Shown here: one piece after another, positions 12,720 to 24,679 of the stretch
Layout: every line of letters begins with the position of its first letter
How positions within the stretch are numbered: the stretch's first letter is position 1
Assembly: GCA_009363875.1 (NCBI GenBank)
Contig: CM018693.1
Location: forward strand, 75,690,028-75,754,027
From: Mikania micrantha
Lineage: Eukaryota; Streptophyta; Magnoliopsida; Asterales; Asteraceae
Direction of reading: 5' to 3'
DNA: 64,000 bases
Made by a program: the position numbers and the translations under genes
Notes under the pieces: model-generated
What the model saw: the letters and a program-made list of their open reading frames with translations, nothing else
Databases searched by the model: none
Told to the model about the DNA's origin: nothing

Positions 12720-13095
12720 CTAATAAGGCCTGGCCGAATGAGATCACCCGAAGGTCACCTCGATGAAGGGGTGTAGGGAGAAGGAGTATGGCAGAATAAC
12801 AATGGCCGAAAGAGTCCTTTGACCGTATGAAGGCAACATGGCCTAATGTTGATTAGCCGAATGAATGGGGGTAGTCGAATGACCTAGGCCGCATGAGAGT
12901 CTAACGAATGAAGACTGATTCGAATGAGAAGTGGCCGAATGAGCCTAAGCTGGGCCAATCGAATAGGTGGTGGCCGAATGGGGGCTGATTTGGCTGTTGT
13001 TCATTCGGTGAATGAGAGGGTTGGTTCGGGCGAAGAAGGTTGGCCGAAGGGGCCTTGCCATTCGGCCGAAAGAGGCCTGGTTGTACCCATTCGCC
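12720..13095 (-). repeat. Array of a variant word, CCGAATG, in J-left
   Basis: About ten copies of CCGAATG plus near forms (CCGAAAG, CGAATGA, CATTCGG) in 375 bp. It occupies the position where the sister copy J-minus has AGGTTCG words (22990-23440). The CGAACCT word itself is nearly absent here. Confidence 0.8.
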
Positions 13096-14162
13096 GAGCT
13101 GATGGATCAGCAATTTGGGGTTTTCAAACCCATCATCAACGACAGCTCTATTTTCGATCCAGAACTATCCTTAGGTGCGGACTAAGTTCCTAACTCCTCT
13201 AAGTGTGTTTCATGGTGGTTTCCTAAGGATTACAAAGTATTCAAACCGTTCTCATGGGGTTCGAACATAGGGTTTTCAAAACCCCAAAACCGAACAGAAA
13301 TCGTGGGTTTACCTAGAATCAGATGGATGGAAGCCTAGATCCGTTGTACTTTCGGGTTCTTCAGGTGGTGGAGGTCGTTTAGACACCAAAATCTCAAGAT
13401 TTCATGATGAAATGGAAGAGATCTTGATAGGGTTTCTAGAGAGAGAAACAAGAGAGAGAAAGTGACGAGTTGGGGGGGAAAGATTTGGTAGGTGGGGGTT
13501 GGTTTGGCATTAAAAGCCATCTTAAATGGCTTGGTTTTACCGGGGTATGTTCGGGTTCGTTCGGCTTCGCACGATTCGCGTAAAACGTCGGTTTTTCCTT
13601 CGTTTTCGTAACGAAACGACTCGGTTTTAAAATAGAATCTATAAAATTATTTTAGGTTTTGATTCCTAATAAATTAACTAATATATTTTATTTATTTTAA
13701 ATTTTCAAAAATATTTAATTCACGGTTTAATATCGAATCGTACGGTCGTCGCGCGTATTCGTTCTAGTCTTTACCCGTACGAACACGGCGATAACTATAG
13801 TTTTCAACATGGTTTTCTAATTATTGGACATCATTCAGAACGTTAAAATTTCAGATATATTCGTATAGATCGTCACCTATACGAATAATCTGTCGGTTTA
13901 GCATTCACGTAACGACATCCGTTGTTGTTTTGTTTTGTAAAGCCTCACATACGTTTCTACGTAATAAAATCCTAACACATAATCACACGATGGTTCTGTA
14001 ACACCAGAAAATTGTCTGGCTAATGAACCATTGTTCTGAGTTACGTTTATGAATTGAATCTTAACTGTGCTATGATAACATGAAATGACAATGATATATG
14101 AATGATAACTAAAATGTGTACCGGTTTTACTGTTCGTGTTACTGTTCAGATCACTGTTCCGG

Positions 14163-14257
14163 AATACAGCTTCGCCTCAGTTGTTTAACCTTGCGATCCA
14201 TAATCTTTAAAGGTTCCTCGATAAAATGCAATTGTTCGTCCACTTGAATTTCTTCAA
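14163..14257 (-). pseudogene. Gypsy pol C-terminal stub (before the chromodomain), 32 codons
   Basis: Read on the minus strand from 14257 this gives one frame containing IEEIQVDEQLHFIEEP and KIMDRKVKQL, the segment between integrase and the chromodomain-like tail in H (compare FIERPVEIMDHGVKKL at 54257-54439). It joins the J-left LTR directly at a shared GG, so the chromodomain tail, PPT and LTR start were deleted together. Confidence 0.75.
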
Positions 14258-14285
14258 TCGGTGTGCAACTAAGTCTCCTATGTAC
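14258..14285. other. 28-bp filler copied from the J-left LTR at a rearrangement junction
   Basis: 27 of 28 bases equal 8810-8837 in the J-left LTR, 5.4 kb away and in the same orientation. It lies between the gypsy pol stub and the truncated 3' end of copia-B. This looks like templated filler from end-joining repair. Confidence 0.7.
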
Positions 14286-14767
14286 CCATGACCCGAATGC
14301 CATTTAATTTGAGCAAATACTCAAAACGGTTTTTATCGAAAGCCTTAGTGAGAAGGTCTGCTTGTTGTTCATTGGTATGTATCTTCACCACATCAATAAG
14401 TTTCTTTTCATAGCAATCGCGTAAGAAATGAAACCTAATATAAATGTGTTTGGATCGTGAATGATACACAGGATTCTTAGTTATAGCAATAGCAGCCTCG
14501 TTATCAACATGAATTGGGGTAGTCAGAAAATTCAAACCGTAGTCTCTCATCTGTTGTTGTATCCACAAAACTTGCGAACAACAACTGGCAGCAGCTACAT
14601 ACTCAGCCTCACAGGTCGAAGTAGCAACAGATGTTTGCTTTTTGCACTGCCAAGAAACTAACCGCTCCCCCAAAAATTGTGCCTCTAGTTGTGGATTTTG
14701 CATCTGTCTTACATCCTCCATAGTCGGAGTCACTGTAGGCATTGAAGGAAAACTTATCATCCTTAGA
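14284..14767 (-). pseudogene. copia-B pol: RNase H
   Basis: Contains VSWQCKKQTSVATSTCEAEY (catalytic Glu in CEAEY), AAASCCSQVLWIQQQ, HVDNEAAIAITKNP and ADLLTKAFDKN: a nearly full copia RNase H ending at LNGIRVMG. A stop after DTGLW (14766-14768) and a frame change near 14690-14760 separate it from RT. Confidence 0.87.
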
Positions 14768-15978
14768 TTACCACAGACCGGTGTCTGGTGTACCCTTCAG
14801 ATAACGAAGAATTCTCTTGACTGCTATCAGATGTGAAACTTTAGGTTTTGATTGATATCTAGCACAGATACTTGTAGCAAATACAATATCTGGTCTTGAG
14901 GCAGTCGGATACATTAAACTTCCAATCATTCCACGATACAAAGTAGCATAATTTATCTCCCCCTTAATATCAAACTCAATCCCGTGATTAGGCTGAATGG
15001 GCATGGAAATTGGTTTAGAATCAAGCATGCTAACCCGTTTTAGCACATCTTGAACAAACTTTGTCTGATGAATGAAAATTCCATCATCAACTTGATCAAT
15101 TTGTAAACCCAGGAAAAATTTGATGTCTGACATGGCACTCATTTCAAATTTCTCAATCATCACCTCTTTAAACTCCAAACACAGTTGTTCATCGGTAGAT
15201 CCAAAGATAATATCATCTATATAGATCTGAACAAGAATAATATCCTTGCCCTTTTCCCGATAAAACAATGTTTTGTCAATCTGACCCCTATTGAACCCCT
15301 GTTCAATAAGGTGAGTCGATAAGGTCTCATACCAAGCACGTGGTGCCTGATGTAGACCATATAGTGCTTTGTCTAAGAAGTAAACATGATCCCGGTGGAT
15401 AGGATCCTCAAAGCCTGGTGGCTGACAAACATGCACTTTTCCTTCAAAGAACCATACAGAAATGCAGACTTGACATCTAACTAAAAAACTTTGAATATCT
15501 TGTGGGCAGCAAAAGCAAGAAAAAGTCTAATTGCTTCTAACCGCGCCACAGGTGCAAACAATTCATCGTAATCAATTCCTTCTACTTGTCTGAAACCTTG
15601 AACCACTAAACGTGCTTTGTTACGAACAATTACGCCTCGATCATCTCGTTTGCATCTTAACACCCATCTGGTGCCAATTTTCTTCTCTCCTTTTGGCAAA
15701 TCAACTAGATGCCAAACACCCAACTTCTGAAACTGATTCAGCTCTTCTTGCATAGCCTCCACCCAGACAGGCTCACGCAACGCTTCAGTAACAGTTTTTG
15801 GTTCAATCTGAGAAATAAATGCAGAATGCATCCATAGCTCTTGAGTTCCATGAGTTCTTTCTAAATCAGCATACAAACTCTCCTCATTTGTGATTTGATG
15901 TCGTGTCTGTACTCCAGCATTAGGATTTCCAATGATCTGATCAACACGATGATTTACATGGACTCTAGTGACAGGCAC
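14768..15978 (-). pseudogene. copia-B pol: reverse transcriptase
   Basis: Two blocks. 15481-15978 holds the linker and fingers (REPVWVEAMQEELNQF, KGEKKIGTRWVLRCKRD, KARLVVQGFRQ). 14768-15436 holds the palm and thumb (YGLHQAPRAWYETL, QIYIDDIIFGST, FFLGLQID, GSLMYPTASRPDI, KRILRYLKGT). The catalytic box reads YIDD rather than the YVDD of copia-A. The blocks are separated by a frame break near 15437-15480 at the position of the DVKSAF motif. Confidence 0.88.
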
Positions 15979-17162
15979 TTGCGGGACCCCAACATTATGA
16001 TCAAGATTTGTAATATTATGATCAACATCTTGATCATGAGAAATAACATCTTCAAGAACATCATGATCATCATCAGATGACCAATCATCATTAATTACTT
16101 CTGAAACGCCTTCCTCATGTGGATTATTATCTTCAGCTTGCTGAGAAATACCTTGATCTTCAGAATTCTACAAATCATATAACATTTGTAAGGTTATTTC
16201 ATCATCAGAAACATTTGGAGACAATTAAAAGACTCAAACAGTTTATCATAATCAAAAAGCCAATATGGTCCTTTGCCGTCAGGTATAGGTGTATGTCTTT
16301 GAACATCCACATGAAACCATAATTCCAAAACACCCGTACGTTTATTAAACACACGTTTGTTAGGAAGACTGTAGCCAAGAAAGAAACCCTCTACAATTTT
16401 AGAGTTGAATTTTGAATCTTTCTTAAGCATGGTACAAGGAGCCCCAAAAGGTTCCAAGTGTTCCAAATTAGGCTTTCGATTTTGAAGCAATTCATAGCTT
16501 GTTTTATTGTGTCTTTTAACAATCAAAACACTGTTAAGAGTTAAACAAGCTGTAGCTACAGCTTCACTCCAAAATGTAATGGGCAGTTTAGAATCAGTGA
16601 GCATGGTTCTTGCAGACTCAATCAACGTTTTGTTCTTTCTCTCAGCTACCCCATTCATTTGAGGTTCATATGGTGCACTGAAATGCTGCTGAATGCCCTT
16701 TGAATCACAAAATTCTTCCATTTGATGATTCTTAAACTCAGTCCCATTATCTGAACGAACACGCCTTATAATGTCTCCAACCTGTTAACCAACAACACAA
16801 AATTTTCATAAGTCTCTGATTTATACTTTAAGAACATGATCCATGAAAATCTAGAAAAATCATCAGTCACCACAAAACAGTATGATTCACCACTGATACT
16901 CTTCACATTGATAGGTCCAAACAAATCCATGTGAAGAAGCTCAAGTGGTTTATCAATAGAAAACACTGTCTTTTTTTTATGTGACCTCCTTTTCTGTTTA
17001 CCCTTCTTGCAAGACACACACACATCAGGAAGTTTAAAGTGTTTAACCAGTACTCCCTCAACCAAATGATTGTGTACTAGATGATTCATCTTCCTGATCT
17101 GAATATGCCCCCTTCGTCTGTGCCAAGACCGTGTATTTTGCTTAGTTGCCTTAGACACCAGA
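15979..17162 (-). pseudogene. copia-B pol: integrase
   Basis: From 17162 down: CLVSKATKQ, the zinc-binding SWHRRRGHIQIRKMN ... CVSCKKGK, then the core with HMDLFGPI (first Asp kept) and DDFSRFSW. After NRLETL at 16766 a short deletion removes the YKLR segment and shifts the frame. The core resumes at 16721 with SAPYEPQMNGVAERKN (catalytic Glu) and ESARTML. Another break follows at 16194, in the acidic linker. Confidence 0.87.
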
Positions 17163-17167
17163 CACGT
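17163..17167. repeat. Target-site duplication CACGT, left of J-plus
   Basis: Belongs to the copia-B pol codons for the ETC/TCL junction; repeated at 25547-25551. Confidence 0.93.
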
Positions 17168-18367
17168 TGTAACATCTGTGCCGGAATCGTTACCGTAACA
17201 GTAAATTGCACAGTAAGTCAAGTACAAACTATGTGAACTAGGTAGATACTATTGACACTTGATGCTAAACACAAACTATTATGCAATTGTTCTGAAATCT
17301 GATTTAAACGTTGTGGTTTAAACAGTCAGAAACCCATCAGACACACTGAACAGAAACACACATGCTTGATTTGATACTATTGTGTATAAATGTATGTGAG
17401 GTTAAACAGAACGAAACCATAACGGTTGTTGTTACAGAATGATAAACCGACAAATTATTTGTATAGGTGACGATCTGTACGAATAAATCTGAAAGTTTAA
17501 AGTTCTGAAATGATGACTGGAAAGTAGAAAACAAGAATCAGAAAGCCAAACCATCGTCGTGTTCGTTCGAATGACGATTCGAACTAATACGCGCGATGGT
17601 GACGCGTTCTGACGAAACGAAAACGAAAACGATACGAACGATAATAAGTTTAAGGAAATATAATATTTTCTGTTTTACAATTTTGAAACTAATTAGAAAT
17701 AAATTAAGAGAAAACTATTTTAAATTTAAAATACGTAAAATTCACTAAAGAAATCACGAAACACGTAAAAATAGTATATTTCGATAAATAATCCAAGAAA
17801 ATGATATTTAAAATATTTACTAGAGATAACCACTTTTCAAACACTTAGAAATGTAGCCTTTATTTAAATTACAAAACACGCGCGTAACGTGCCGGAAATA
17901 CGACGAAAACGAGGACCGAACTACGAAATCGAACCCGAACGTGTACGGGATATATATGGATTGAATGAAGCTATTTTCCTCATCCTTGCACACCACTCTC
18001 TCTCTCTAGCTCTCAAACCCGTCACTCTCTCTCACTCTAAAGTTCACCACCTTCAAATCACCATAACTCCTTCAATCTTTGATGAAATCGCGTGTTTTTG
18101 TTGTCTACACGAAGCTCTCGACTCCCTCTACCTAGAAGTACAACCGATCTGAGGATCCACCCACTGAAATTTGAGGTATGTATCTTTTAAGTTCACGAAA
18201 ATAGGGTTTTTCTTTACCCTTTTGTTCGACCATACATACACACACACACTAAACCGGTGTAACCCAATTACCCACATTCCCCACATTAAGGAATCATTTT
18301 GCACCTAGTATTACAACGAGAACGACTTTAGAACAGGGAATGGCAGAAGAAGACGAGGATGAAAGTG

Positions 18368-18745
18368 CAGGTTCGGGAACAGCAGCACAGCCAAACCAGT
18401 TGCTCTTGGCCGAACCATGGATGGTTGCGAACCTAGTATCACCAACGAACCTGGGGTTCGCCAATTCATTGTCGAACCTTCAAGCGAACCAGCATGCATG
18501 GGAGCTGCGAACCTTTCCTGGGTTCGCAACCATTAACACCCGCGAAACTCACTCAGTCCTGGCGGAACCATCTAACAGCCACGAACCCTTGGCTAGACCC
18601 CCTTTCCGCCGAACCTTTAGTCTTAGGCGAACCCACATCCATGCAAACCTTCCTGTTCATGAACCAAGAGGGAGGTACGAACCTATGCTCAACCAACCAT
18701 CTAGCCGAACCTTGGCTCAACCAAAAGCAAGGGTTCGCTGGAATC
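18368..18745 (+). repeat. CGAACCT array in J-plus
   Basis: Around 20 copies of CGAACC or GGTTCG in 380 bp, starting about 190 bp after the donor-like site. The long open frames here arise from the repeated word and are not genes. Confidence 0.85.
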
Positions 18746-18764
18746 ATTATCCAACAATTTTCTT

Positions 18765-18965
18765 GAGTGGCCCAACACATTACTTGGCCTACGATATTTG
18801 ATCAGCCCTCATACAATTCGGCTCAACTAAATTTCTCGGCCCAAGGGCATATATCCGGCCCATGAGACTTTAGTTGGCCCATGGCCACTATTTCGGCCCG
18901 CATTAATTGTACTTGGCCCAACAGCCTTATGAGATCAGCCCATTAACAATTAATTCGGCCCACAA
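18765..18965 (+). repeat. GGCCCA cluster following the heptamer array in J-plus
   Basis: About nine GGCCCA words in 200 bp, several as TTCGGCCCA. In plants TGGGCC/GGCCCA is the site II element bound by TCP factors (established); whether it acts here is unknown. Confidence 0.75.
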
Positions 18966-19489
18966 CATGGTTTAACTTAGGATAAACACATGAACTTGAA
19001 TCACAAGGACTAACATATAAAGTATTGATAGTAAATTAATTCAAAAGTGGTAATGGATTGGTTTACAAACATTTTATCAATACAAGCCGTTACTATAACA
19101 TGGTATGGTTGAAATTTCGAGAAAGAAGTTAAATATAAGGAAGCATTGAAAAACTAAGTCTTAAGTGGGAATCATAACAACACATAAACGGGGCCGAACA
19201 ATGACCGTGACTCACAAGTGTTAGCCAACTTTAGGGCTAACACTAACACTTACACACATACACATCGACTATGACTTATACTTATAAGTTGCAAATCACG
19301 TGAAAATCGATACAGGATCTTGAACACAACAACGAATACTACAACGAGCGCGCACATTCTTGTTTATACTTAGTCAACCACTCCAAACACAAGGTGAGTT
19401 CATTTGTCCCTTTTCAAACATATTTTTTTTACCTCGGGACTGAAAAGCATGTTATACATTTGAAACAAACGTCTTAAATGATTCCTAAA

Positions 19490-20080
19490 TGCTTTTATAC
19501 TTAGTCATGATGCTAGTACTAATGCTTATTACACATACTCTAAATGCTAAAAGCTAAGGTTTGTTGGAAAGTGCTAAAGCTTAATATACTTGACCTTAAT
19601 ACTAAATGCTAATGCTAGTTGCTAAATACTTATTTTAATGCTAAGGCTATATGGTAAATGTTACATGCCAATACTAAATGCTAATGCTAGTTGCTAAATA
19701 CTCATGCTAATGTTAATCCTATAAGCTACCTGCTAAAGTGTCAGCTAATGCTAATGCTACGAAGTACATGCTACAACTCGATGCTAATGGTAATGCTACA
19801 AGCTACATACAAATACTAAATGATAATGCTATAAGCTAACAATAAATGCTAATTCTACATGCTAATGCTAAGACTATATGCAAAGACTACATACATTGAT
19901 GCTGAATGCTTGAAATGCTCAGAATGCTTGAAACTATATACGCTTATTATGCTTACCCTGCTAAAGCAATGGATGGGCCTCTCAGTGCTTGCCCTACCAG
20001 TTGTGAAGCTAGTACTTGTGTACAAGATACATAAATGCTATGCTATCTGAATGCTATAAACTTGTATGCTAAAACTATGA
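19490..20080 (+). repeat. ATGCTA-rich low-complexity block
   Basis: Irregular repetition of AATGCTA/ATGCTAATGCTA, with GCTAAAT and CTATATG variants, over almost 600 bp. Not seen at this length in J-minus, so it probably expanded in this copy. Confidence 0.8.
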
Positions 20081-20209
20081 ACTACGATAAAACATACCCA
20101 AATTGGCCTCTCAGTGCTTGCCATGGGGTGTTCTTCATGGTTGGGACTTGAAGGAACAGACCATCGGCCTCAATGCTTGCCATAGGGTGACCTTCATAGT
20201 CATGACTTG

Positions 20210-20214
20210 GAGGA
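20210..20214. repeat. Target-site duplication GAGGA, left of J-minus
   Basis: Repeated at 24355-24359. Confidence 0.93.
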
Positions 20215-20639
20215 TGTCACACCCCGAGCCGGCGGGGTTGGATCGGATTCCCTGTCGGGCGGAAGGATCCCGGGGCGCGATATCATAAGTGATAATCAGG
20301 ATGATCAGATTGTTTACATTGCACATGATATATAAATAAGAAAATGCTAAAACAAGATAGAATTACAAAGTTAAATCACATTAGTTAAGGTTATAATTTA
20401 ACAATGTAAATCTACTATCACATCATAATCTTCTATCTTGTAACTGCACAACATATACAAAATAATGGTGTAATGATGTCCAAAAGTATGCAGGTCCAAA
20501 AGCTAGGTTCTCTATCAGTAACCTAGTCCAAAAGAAATAACTCTTCAGTTAACCTGTTCGTCACCTGAGATGTCATGCAAAAATAAAGTCAACACATGGT
20601 TGGTGAGATCATTAAGTTTTATGAAAATGAATTTGAATA

Positions 20640-21010
20640 ACCTGAATGACAACCTTAACCTCACCATTAACCACCTATACCATCCAGTTCAGTATGCTTA
20701 TATATAGGGCATATGTAGGGTCGAACTTACCGCCCTCCCAGCCACCGTCCTACCACATACTAAACCACATAATATATTGTTCCTGGTGATAATTAAGCAT
20801 TTCATTCCACTACTTAGATGCCATAACATATGATTCATAGCATTTGATTACCGTGAAAATGTTTACCTTGATCCTCCGAAGTGAAAACCTTAACCTCATC
20901 AACAACCACCTATGCTATCCAATCAAGTATGCTTATATATAGGGCATATGTAGGGGACAAGCCCCAGCCACCGTCCCACCACATACCTGGACTGCTTAGC
21001 ATATTGTTGT
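20640..21010 (-). repeat. Two TATATAGGGC hairpin modules in J-minus
   Basis: Cores at about 20692 and 20928, each followed by the CCACCGTCC-ACCACATAC block. Same spacing (about 235 bp) as in J-left. Confidence 0.8.
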
Positions 21011-22989
21011 TAATGATAATTAAGTGTTTCACTCCATTCGCCTTTGATTTAGATTCTGATTTCCACAATTTGATTTACCTTTAATCCTCTTGAGTTCATC
21101 ATAGTTACATGACTTCCCAAAAACAATTATAGAAATATAATGTTAAATGTTTAATTAAATAAATAATTAAACATTTAAATACAACTAAGACATGATGATT
21201 GGGCCTTATTTAACTCAATCAATTAGACTTAGTTGTTGGCGGTTGTCCAAATTGTACCCTCTCACACGTGACCCATATCAGGCAGGACTTACAAGGAGTC
21301 TACCTGAGCGTGTCGTGATTTTAATGATGCCCATATCAGCTTGACCCACTGGTCTACTGTACATGCCGGGACTTTACGGATATCCTTTGATTCTTGATCT
21401 TCTTTGATTGTTGATTTTCTTTGATTCTCTTGATTTTGATATTGATTTCATTTGATAATTCACGTTATTGCCCATATAGCTTGACTACAAGAGTCTACTA
21501 TTTATGTCGGGACTTTATTTGTGTTACACGTGGTCTTGATTTCTATACAACTGACATCCACCTTGACTCAAGCATTAATGATTTCATTACTTTTTAATGA
21601 TTTCATTATTTCAATGATTCACACACATTTATGATTTCTGCTTTCCTTGAGTCTCTTGACTTTGATCTTGAGAATTTCCATGATTTCACAATGATAATTG
21701 ATTCTTGATTAGGGTCCTTTGTTTTCAGATCACACACTGAATTAGATTTCTTTGAACATGATCTTTAGCTTTAGTTCTTTTTGTTTCACTTTGAATTTAG
21801 ATTCTTGAATTTGAGATTGATGGACTAAGGGTTTGTTTAGAGTCTTAGAATTAAAGTGTTACTCATAAGAGTAATTTAATTAACTTGATAGTTAGTTCTG
21901 CGTAGTAATTACCTAGACAGGAGTCTAGGAGTATCAACAAGCATAAAAAATAACATACAATGAATAAAAGCATTTAAGTAAACAATTTAAATAAAATAGT
22001 TTACGCATGCTTCTCAGCCCCGCGTTTTAAAACAAAAATGTTTAGAAAAGGGCAATGAACTCACCTGTGTTGCTGTGTAACTTATCTATCACAAAATGCG
22101 CGCTCGTTGTTGTAGCTTAGGTTTCTTCAGTTCCTGAGTTGTTTTAAAAGAATTCGGATACGGTAAGTATACGTATTAGTCGTCGTATCTAAGGTTTGGT
22201 CTCGGTGTGCGACTAAGTGTCTTAAGTACTAGTGTGCTTCTAGTACTTAATCTTCTAGTCTAACTTAGATACCCATTTATAACCCATATTTCATAATTAG
22301 TCACAACAAGTCTTGATTAATATGTTTTTTTTAATAAGTTTCATTTTAAGTTAACTCATTTTCTTTTATTAAAATATCATTAACTTGTCTTAAATTAACA
22401 TTTAATACATGATGGGCTTTAATTATACCCATTGGGCCCACTTAGGCCCATTAACGGTCTTTGACTTCCATTTGATCACAATCATGTTCTTTGAATAATC
22501 CTACATAGCCCATTAACTTATCTAAGTTAATTATTCATGTTAAGACTTTTCCTAGGTTAGTGTTAGTGATTAAATTAACACTCACCTTTAGGTCATTGTT
22601 TTTGTTTCAACATGACTTATAATATATGTACAGTTGTTTTAAGCCCACTAGTTAAGCGGTAACAACTCATATTGAGTGGTTAAGGTGTTTCAAAAGAAGT
22701 TCTTGTAAGAAAATTTTAATCTCGTAAGCACCTTAACTATACCTTATATTTAGAGTGAGTCTTAATATGCTCCCATGTATTTATGTTAAATCCCCATGTA
22801 CCTACACAAACACTCACGCATTTATTACTTTGCACGGAGTCATATGATCCCAATTCCCATTCTAAAACCTAGGTTATTCCCATGCATTCACCTTGTTTCA
22901 ATTGTTAAGTGATCAACCCATCTTCAACAGCCCATGTGTTCGATCGTGACCTAGATATGTTAACAGAAGGTTAGGTTTACTGCCTAGGT

Positions 22990-23440
22990 AGAGTTAGTCA
23001 TAAGGTTCGGCTAATACTCATCCCTCACCCAAAGGTTCGCTGCCATCGATCAACTTAAATGGCCCCAAGGTTCGGCTATACTAGAGGGGCTCGGCCATGT
23101 ATAGCAGGGTTAGGGACTTGTAGGGTTCGGTTGATGCAAGGTTCACTCCTCCCTATGGTTCGGCTAAGGATTATAGGTTCATGGTCGGGTGGGGGTTCGC
23201 CAAGTTTCATGGAAGTTCGGTGAGGAAGAGGGTTTGGCTATGTGAACCCTACAACTGAAATAGGTTCGGCTAAGCTCATCAGTTGGCAGCCCATAGGTTC
23301 GTTGGAAGGAGGGGTTCGGCTAGGGTTTCTAGCTAGGTTCGGCCGCCTCCTTCTTCAGCTAAACAGGTTTGGCCGATCACTTTTGACACAACCCAGCCGC
23401 CCCTCGTCTTCCCTATTGATATACATCCTGTTGCAGGTTT
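22990..23440 (-). repeat. AGGTTCG array in J-minus
   Basis: Roughly 20 copies of GGTTCG, mostly AGGTTCGGCT, in 450 bp. On the LTR sense strand the word is CGAACCT. Confidence 0.85.
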
Positions 23441-24354
23441 GTTCGAGTGGTTTCTAGTTGTTTACAATGGTTATCTTAACGTTCCTAAGTACCTAAGTTG
23501 GCTCAACAATAATGATTTCAAGAACTCGTGGTTCCAACCCAAAAACCGACACAAAACTAAGAATTTACCTCTGATTTAGTGAGTGAAAGCTTAAACTCCT
23601 AGAGAGATGGGGAAGAAAAACGAAAATGGGGGTGAAAGATGAAGTTGGTGGAGGTTGGTGTGTCATTTATGACCACATTTAATGTTTCCAAAATACCCTG
23701 TTAAGTTCGGCCTCGTTCGGTTTCGCGTACCATATTGGTTTCCCGTGATTTTCGTAACGAAACGACGCGGTTTATAAAATAAGATCTGTAAAATTATTTT
23801 AAGTGGTTATTCCCAGTAAATTAACTAAATATCTTTTACTTATTTTAAATTTTCAAAAATATTAAATTTACTGTTTAAAATCGAATCGTACGGTCGTCGC
23901 GCGTATTCGTTCGAATCGTCACCCGTACGAACACGACGATAACTATGCTTTTCAATATTGTTTTCTAATTATCGGATATCATTCAGAACGTTAAAATTTC
24001 AGATTTATTCGTATGGATCATCACCTATACGAATAATCCGTCGATTTAGCATTCACGTAACGATATTCTTGTTGTTTTGTTCTATAAAGCCTCACATACG
24101 TTTATAGATAATAAAATCCTAACAAGTAGTCACATGAGGGTTCTGTGTTGCCAGATAATTATCTGACTAATGAACCATGTTTTCTGAGTTTAGTTTCTCA
24201 GAAATGATTTAGAATTCATTGTTTGTACATGAAATGATAATGATAGACGCTATGAATGTGAAATTTACTGAAATGCATAAAGTGTGTACCTGATTACTGT
24301 TCATGATACTGTTTGAGATCACTGTTCCGGTACGATTCTGGCACTGATGTTACA

Positions 24355-24359
24355 GAGGA
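24355..24359. repeat. Target-site duplication GAGGA, right of J-minus
   Basis: Matches 20210-20214; J-plus sequence resumes after it. Confidence 0.93.
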
Positions 24360-24679
24360 TTAGACTGTTGGTCTCTCAGTGCTTGCCATATAGTGATTCC
24401 TCCATGTCCACTCATGTTGTAAACTTAAACATAATGCTAAAGCTAGTGGCTATTTTAGAATGGACCAACTGGCCTCTCAGTGCTTGCCAAGGGGTGTTCT
24501 TTGTAGCTAGGACTATTTTAGATCAGACAGTTTGGCCTCTCAGTGCTTGCCAAAAGTGTGTTATCCATAGTCAGGATCCTGAGGAGTAGACTGATGGCCT
24601 CTCAGAGCTTGCCATACAGTGATTCCTCATTTTCCACTCATGTTGTAAACTTGACGGAATGCTAAAGCTATGAATGAAA

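Larger units (their letters stand above)
6859..14162 (-). mobile_element. J-left: long gypsy LTR (3' LTR), minus orientation, interrupted by solo LTR K
   Basis: Begins TGTCACACCCCGAGCC, the same terminus as the J-minus copy at 20215, and aligns with it for about 4 kb once the K insertion (9278-12534) is removed. It ends short: the last ~30 bp of the LTR (GATGTTACA end) are deleted and the sequence runs directly into a gypsy pol stub, so this was a 3' LTR of a full element. In minus sense it holds a CT-rich leader (about 13390-13460), a donor-like AG|GTAAAC at 13313/13312, a heptamer array of a different word (CCGAATG), and two TATATAGGGC modules near the 3' end. The acceptor-like AG seen in sister copies is mutated here (about 7212). 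Confidence 0.85.
20215..24354 (-). mobile_element. J-minus: complete solo LTR of the J family nested in J-plus, opposite orientation
   Basis: 4140 bp, plus-strand ends TGTCACACCCCGAGCC and GGCACTGATGTTACA, flanked by GAGGA. In minus sense: start TGTAACATCAGTGCC, CT-rich leader (about 23580-23640), donor-like GAG|GTAAAT at 23569/23568, AGGTTCG array (complement), GGCCCA words near 22430, two TATATAGGGC modules (20690-20990), acceptor-like CTCAG ending at 20565. No coding sequence, hence a solo LTR. Both J copies in this nest have lost their internal regions by LTR recombination. Confidence 0.93.
19970..24620 (+). repeat. GGCCTCTCAGTGCTTGCCA minisatellite, split by J-minus
   Basis: Seven diverged copies at about 19977, 20104, 20165, 24367, 24472, 24534 and 24597, spaced 60-130 bp. 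J-minus inserted between the third and fourth. Units also share a GGTGTTCTTCATGG-like segment. Confidence 0.8.

Noticed and set aside
14278..14283. TATGT at 14279-14283 as the partner of TATGT at 6854-6858 (TSD of J-left)
   Set aside because: The bases belong to the 28-bp filler copied from 8810-8837, and copia-A gag does not resume after them.
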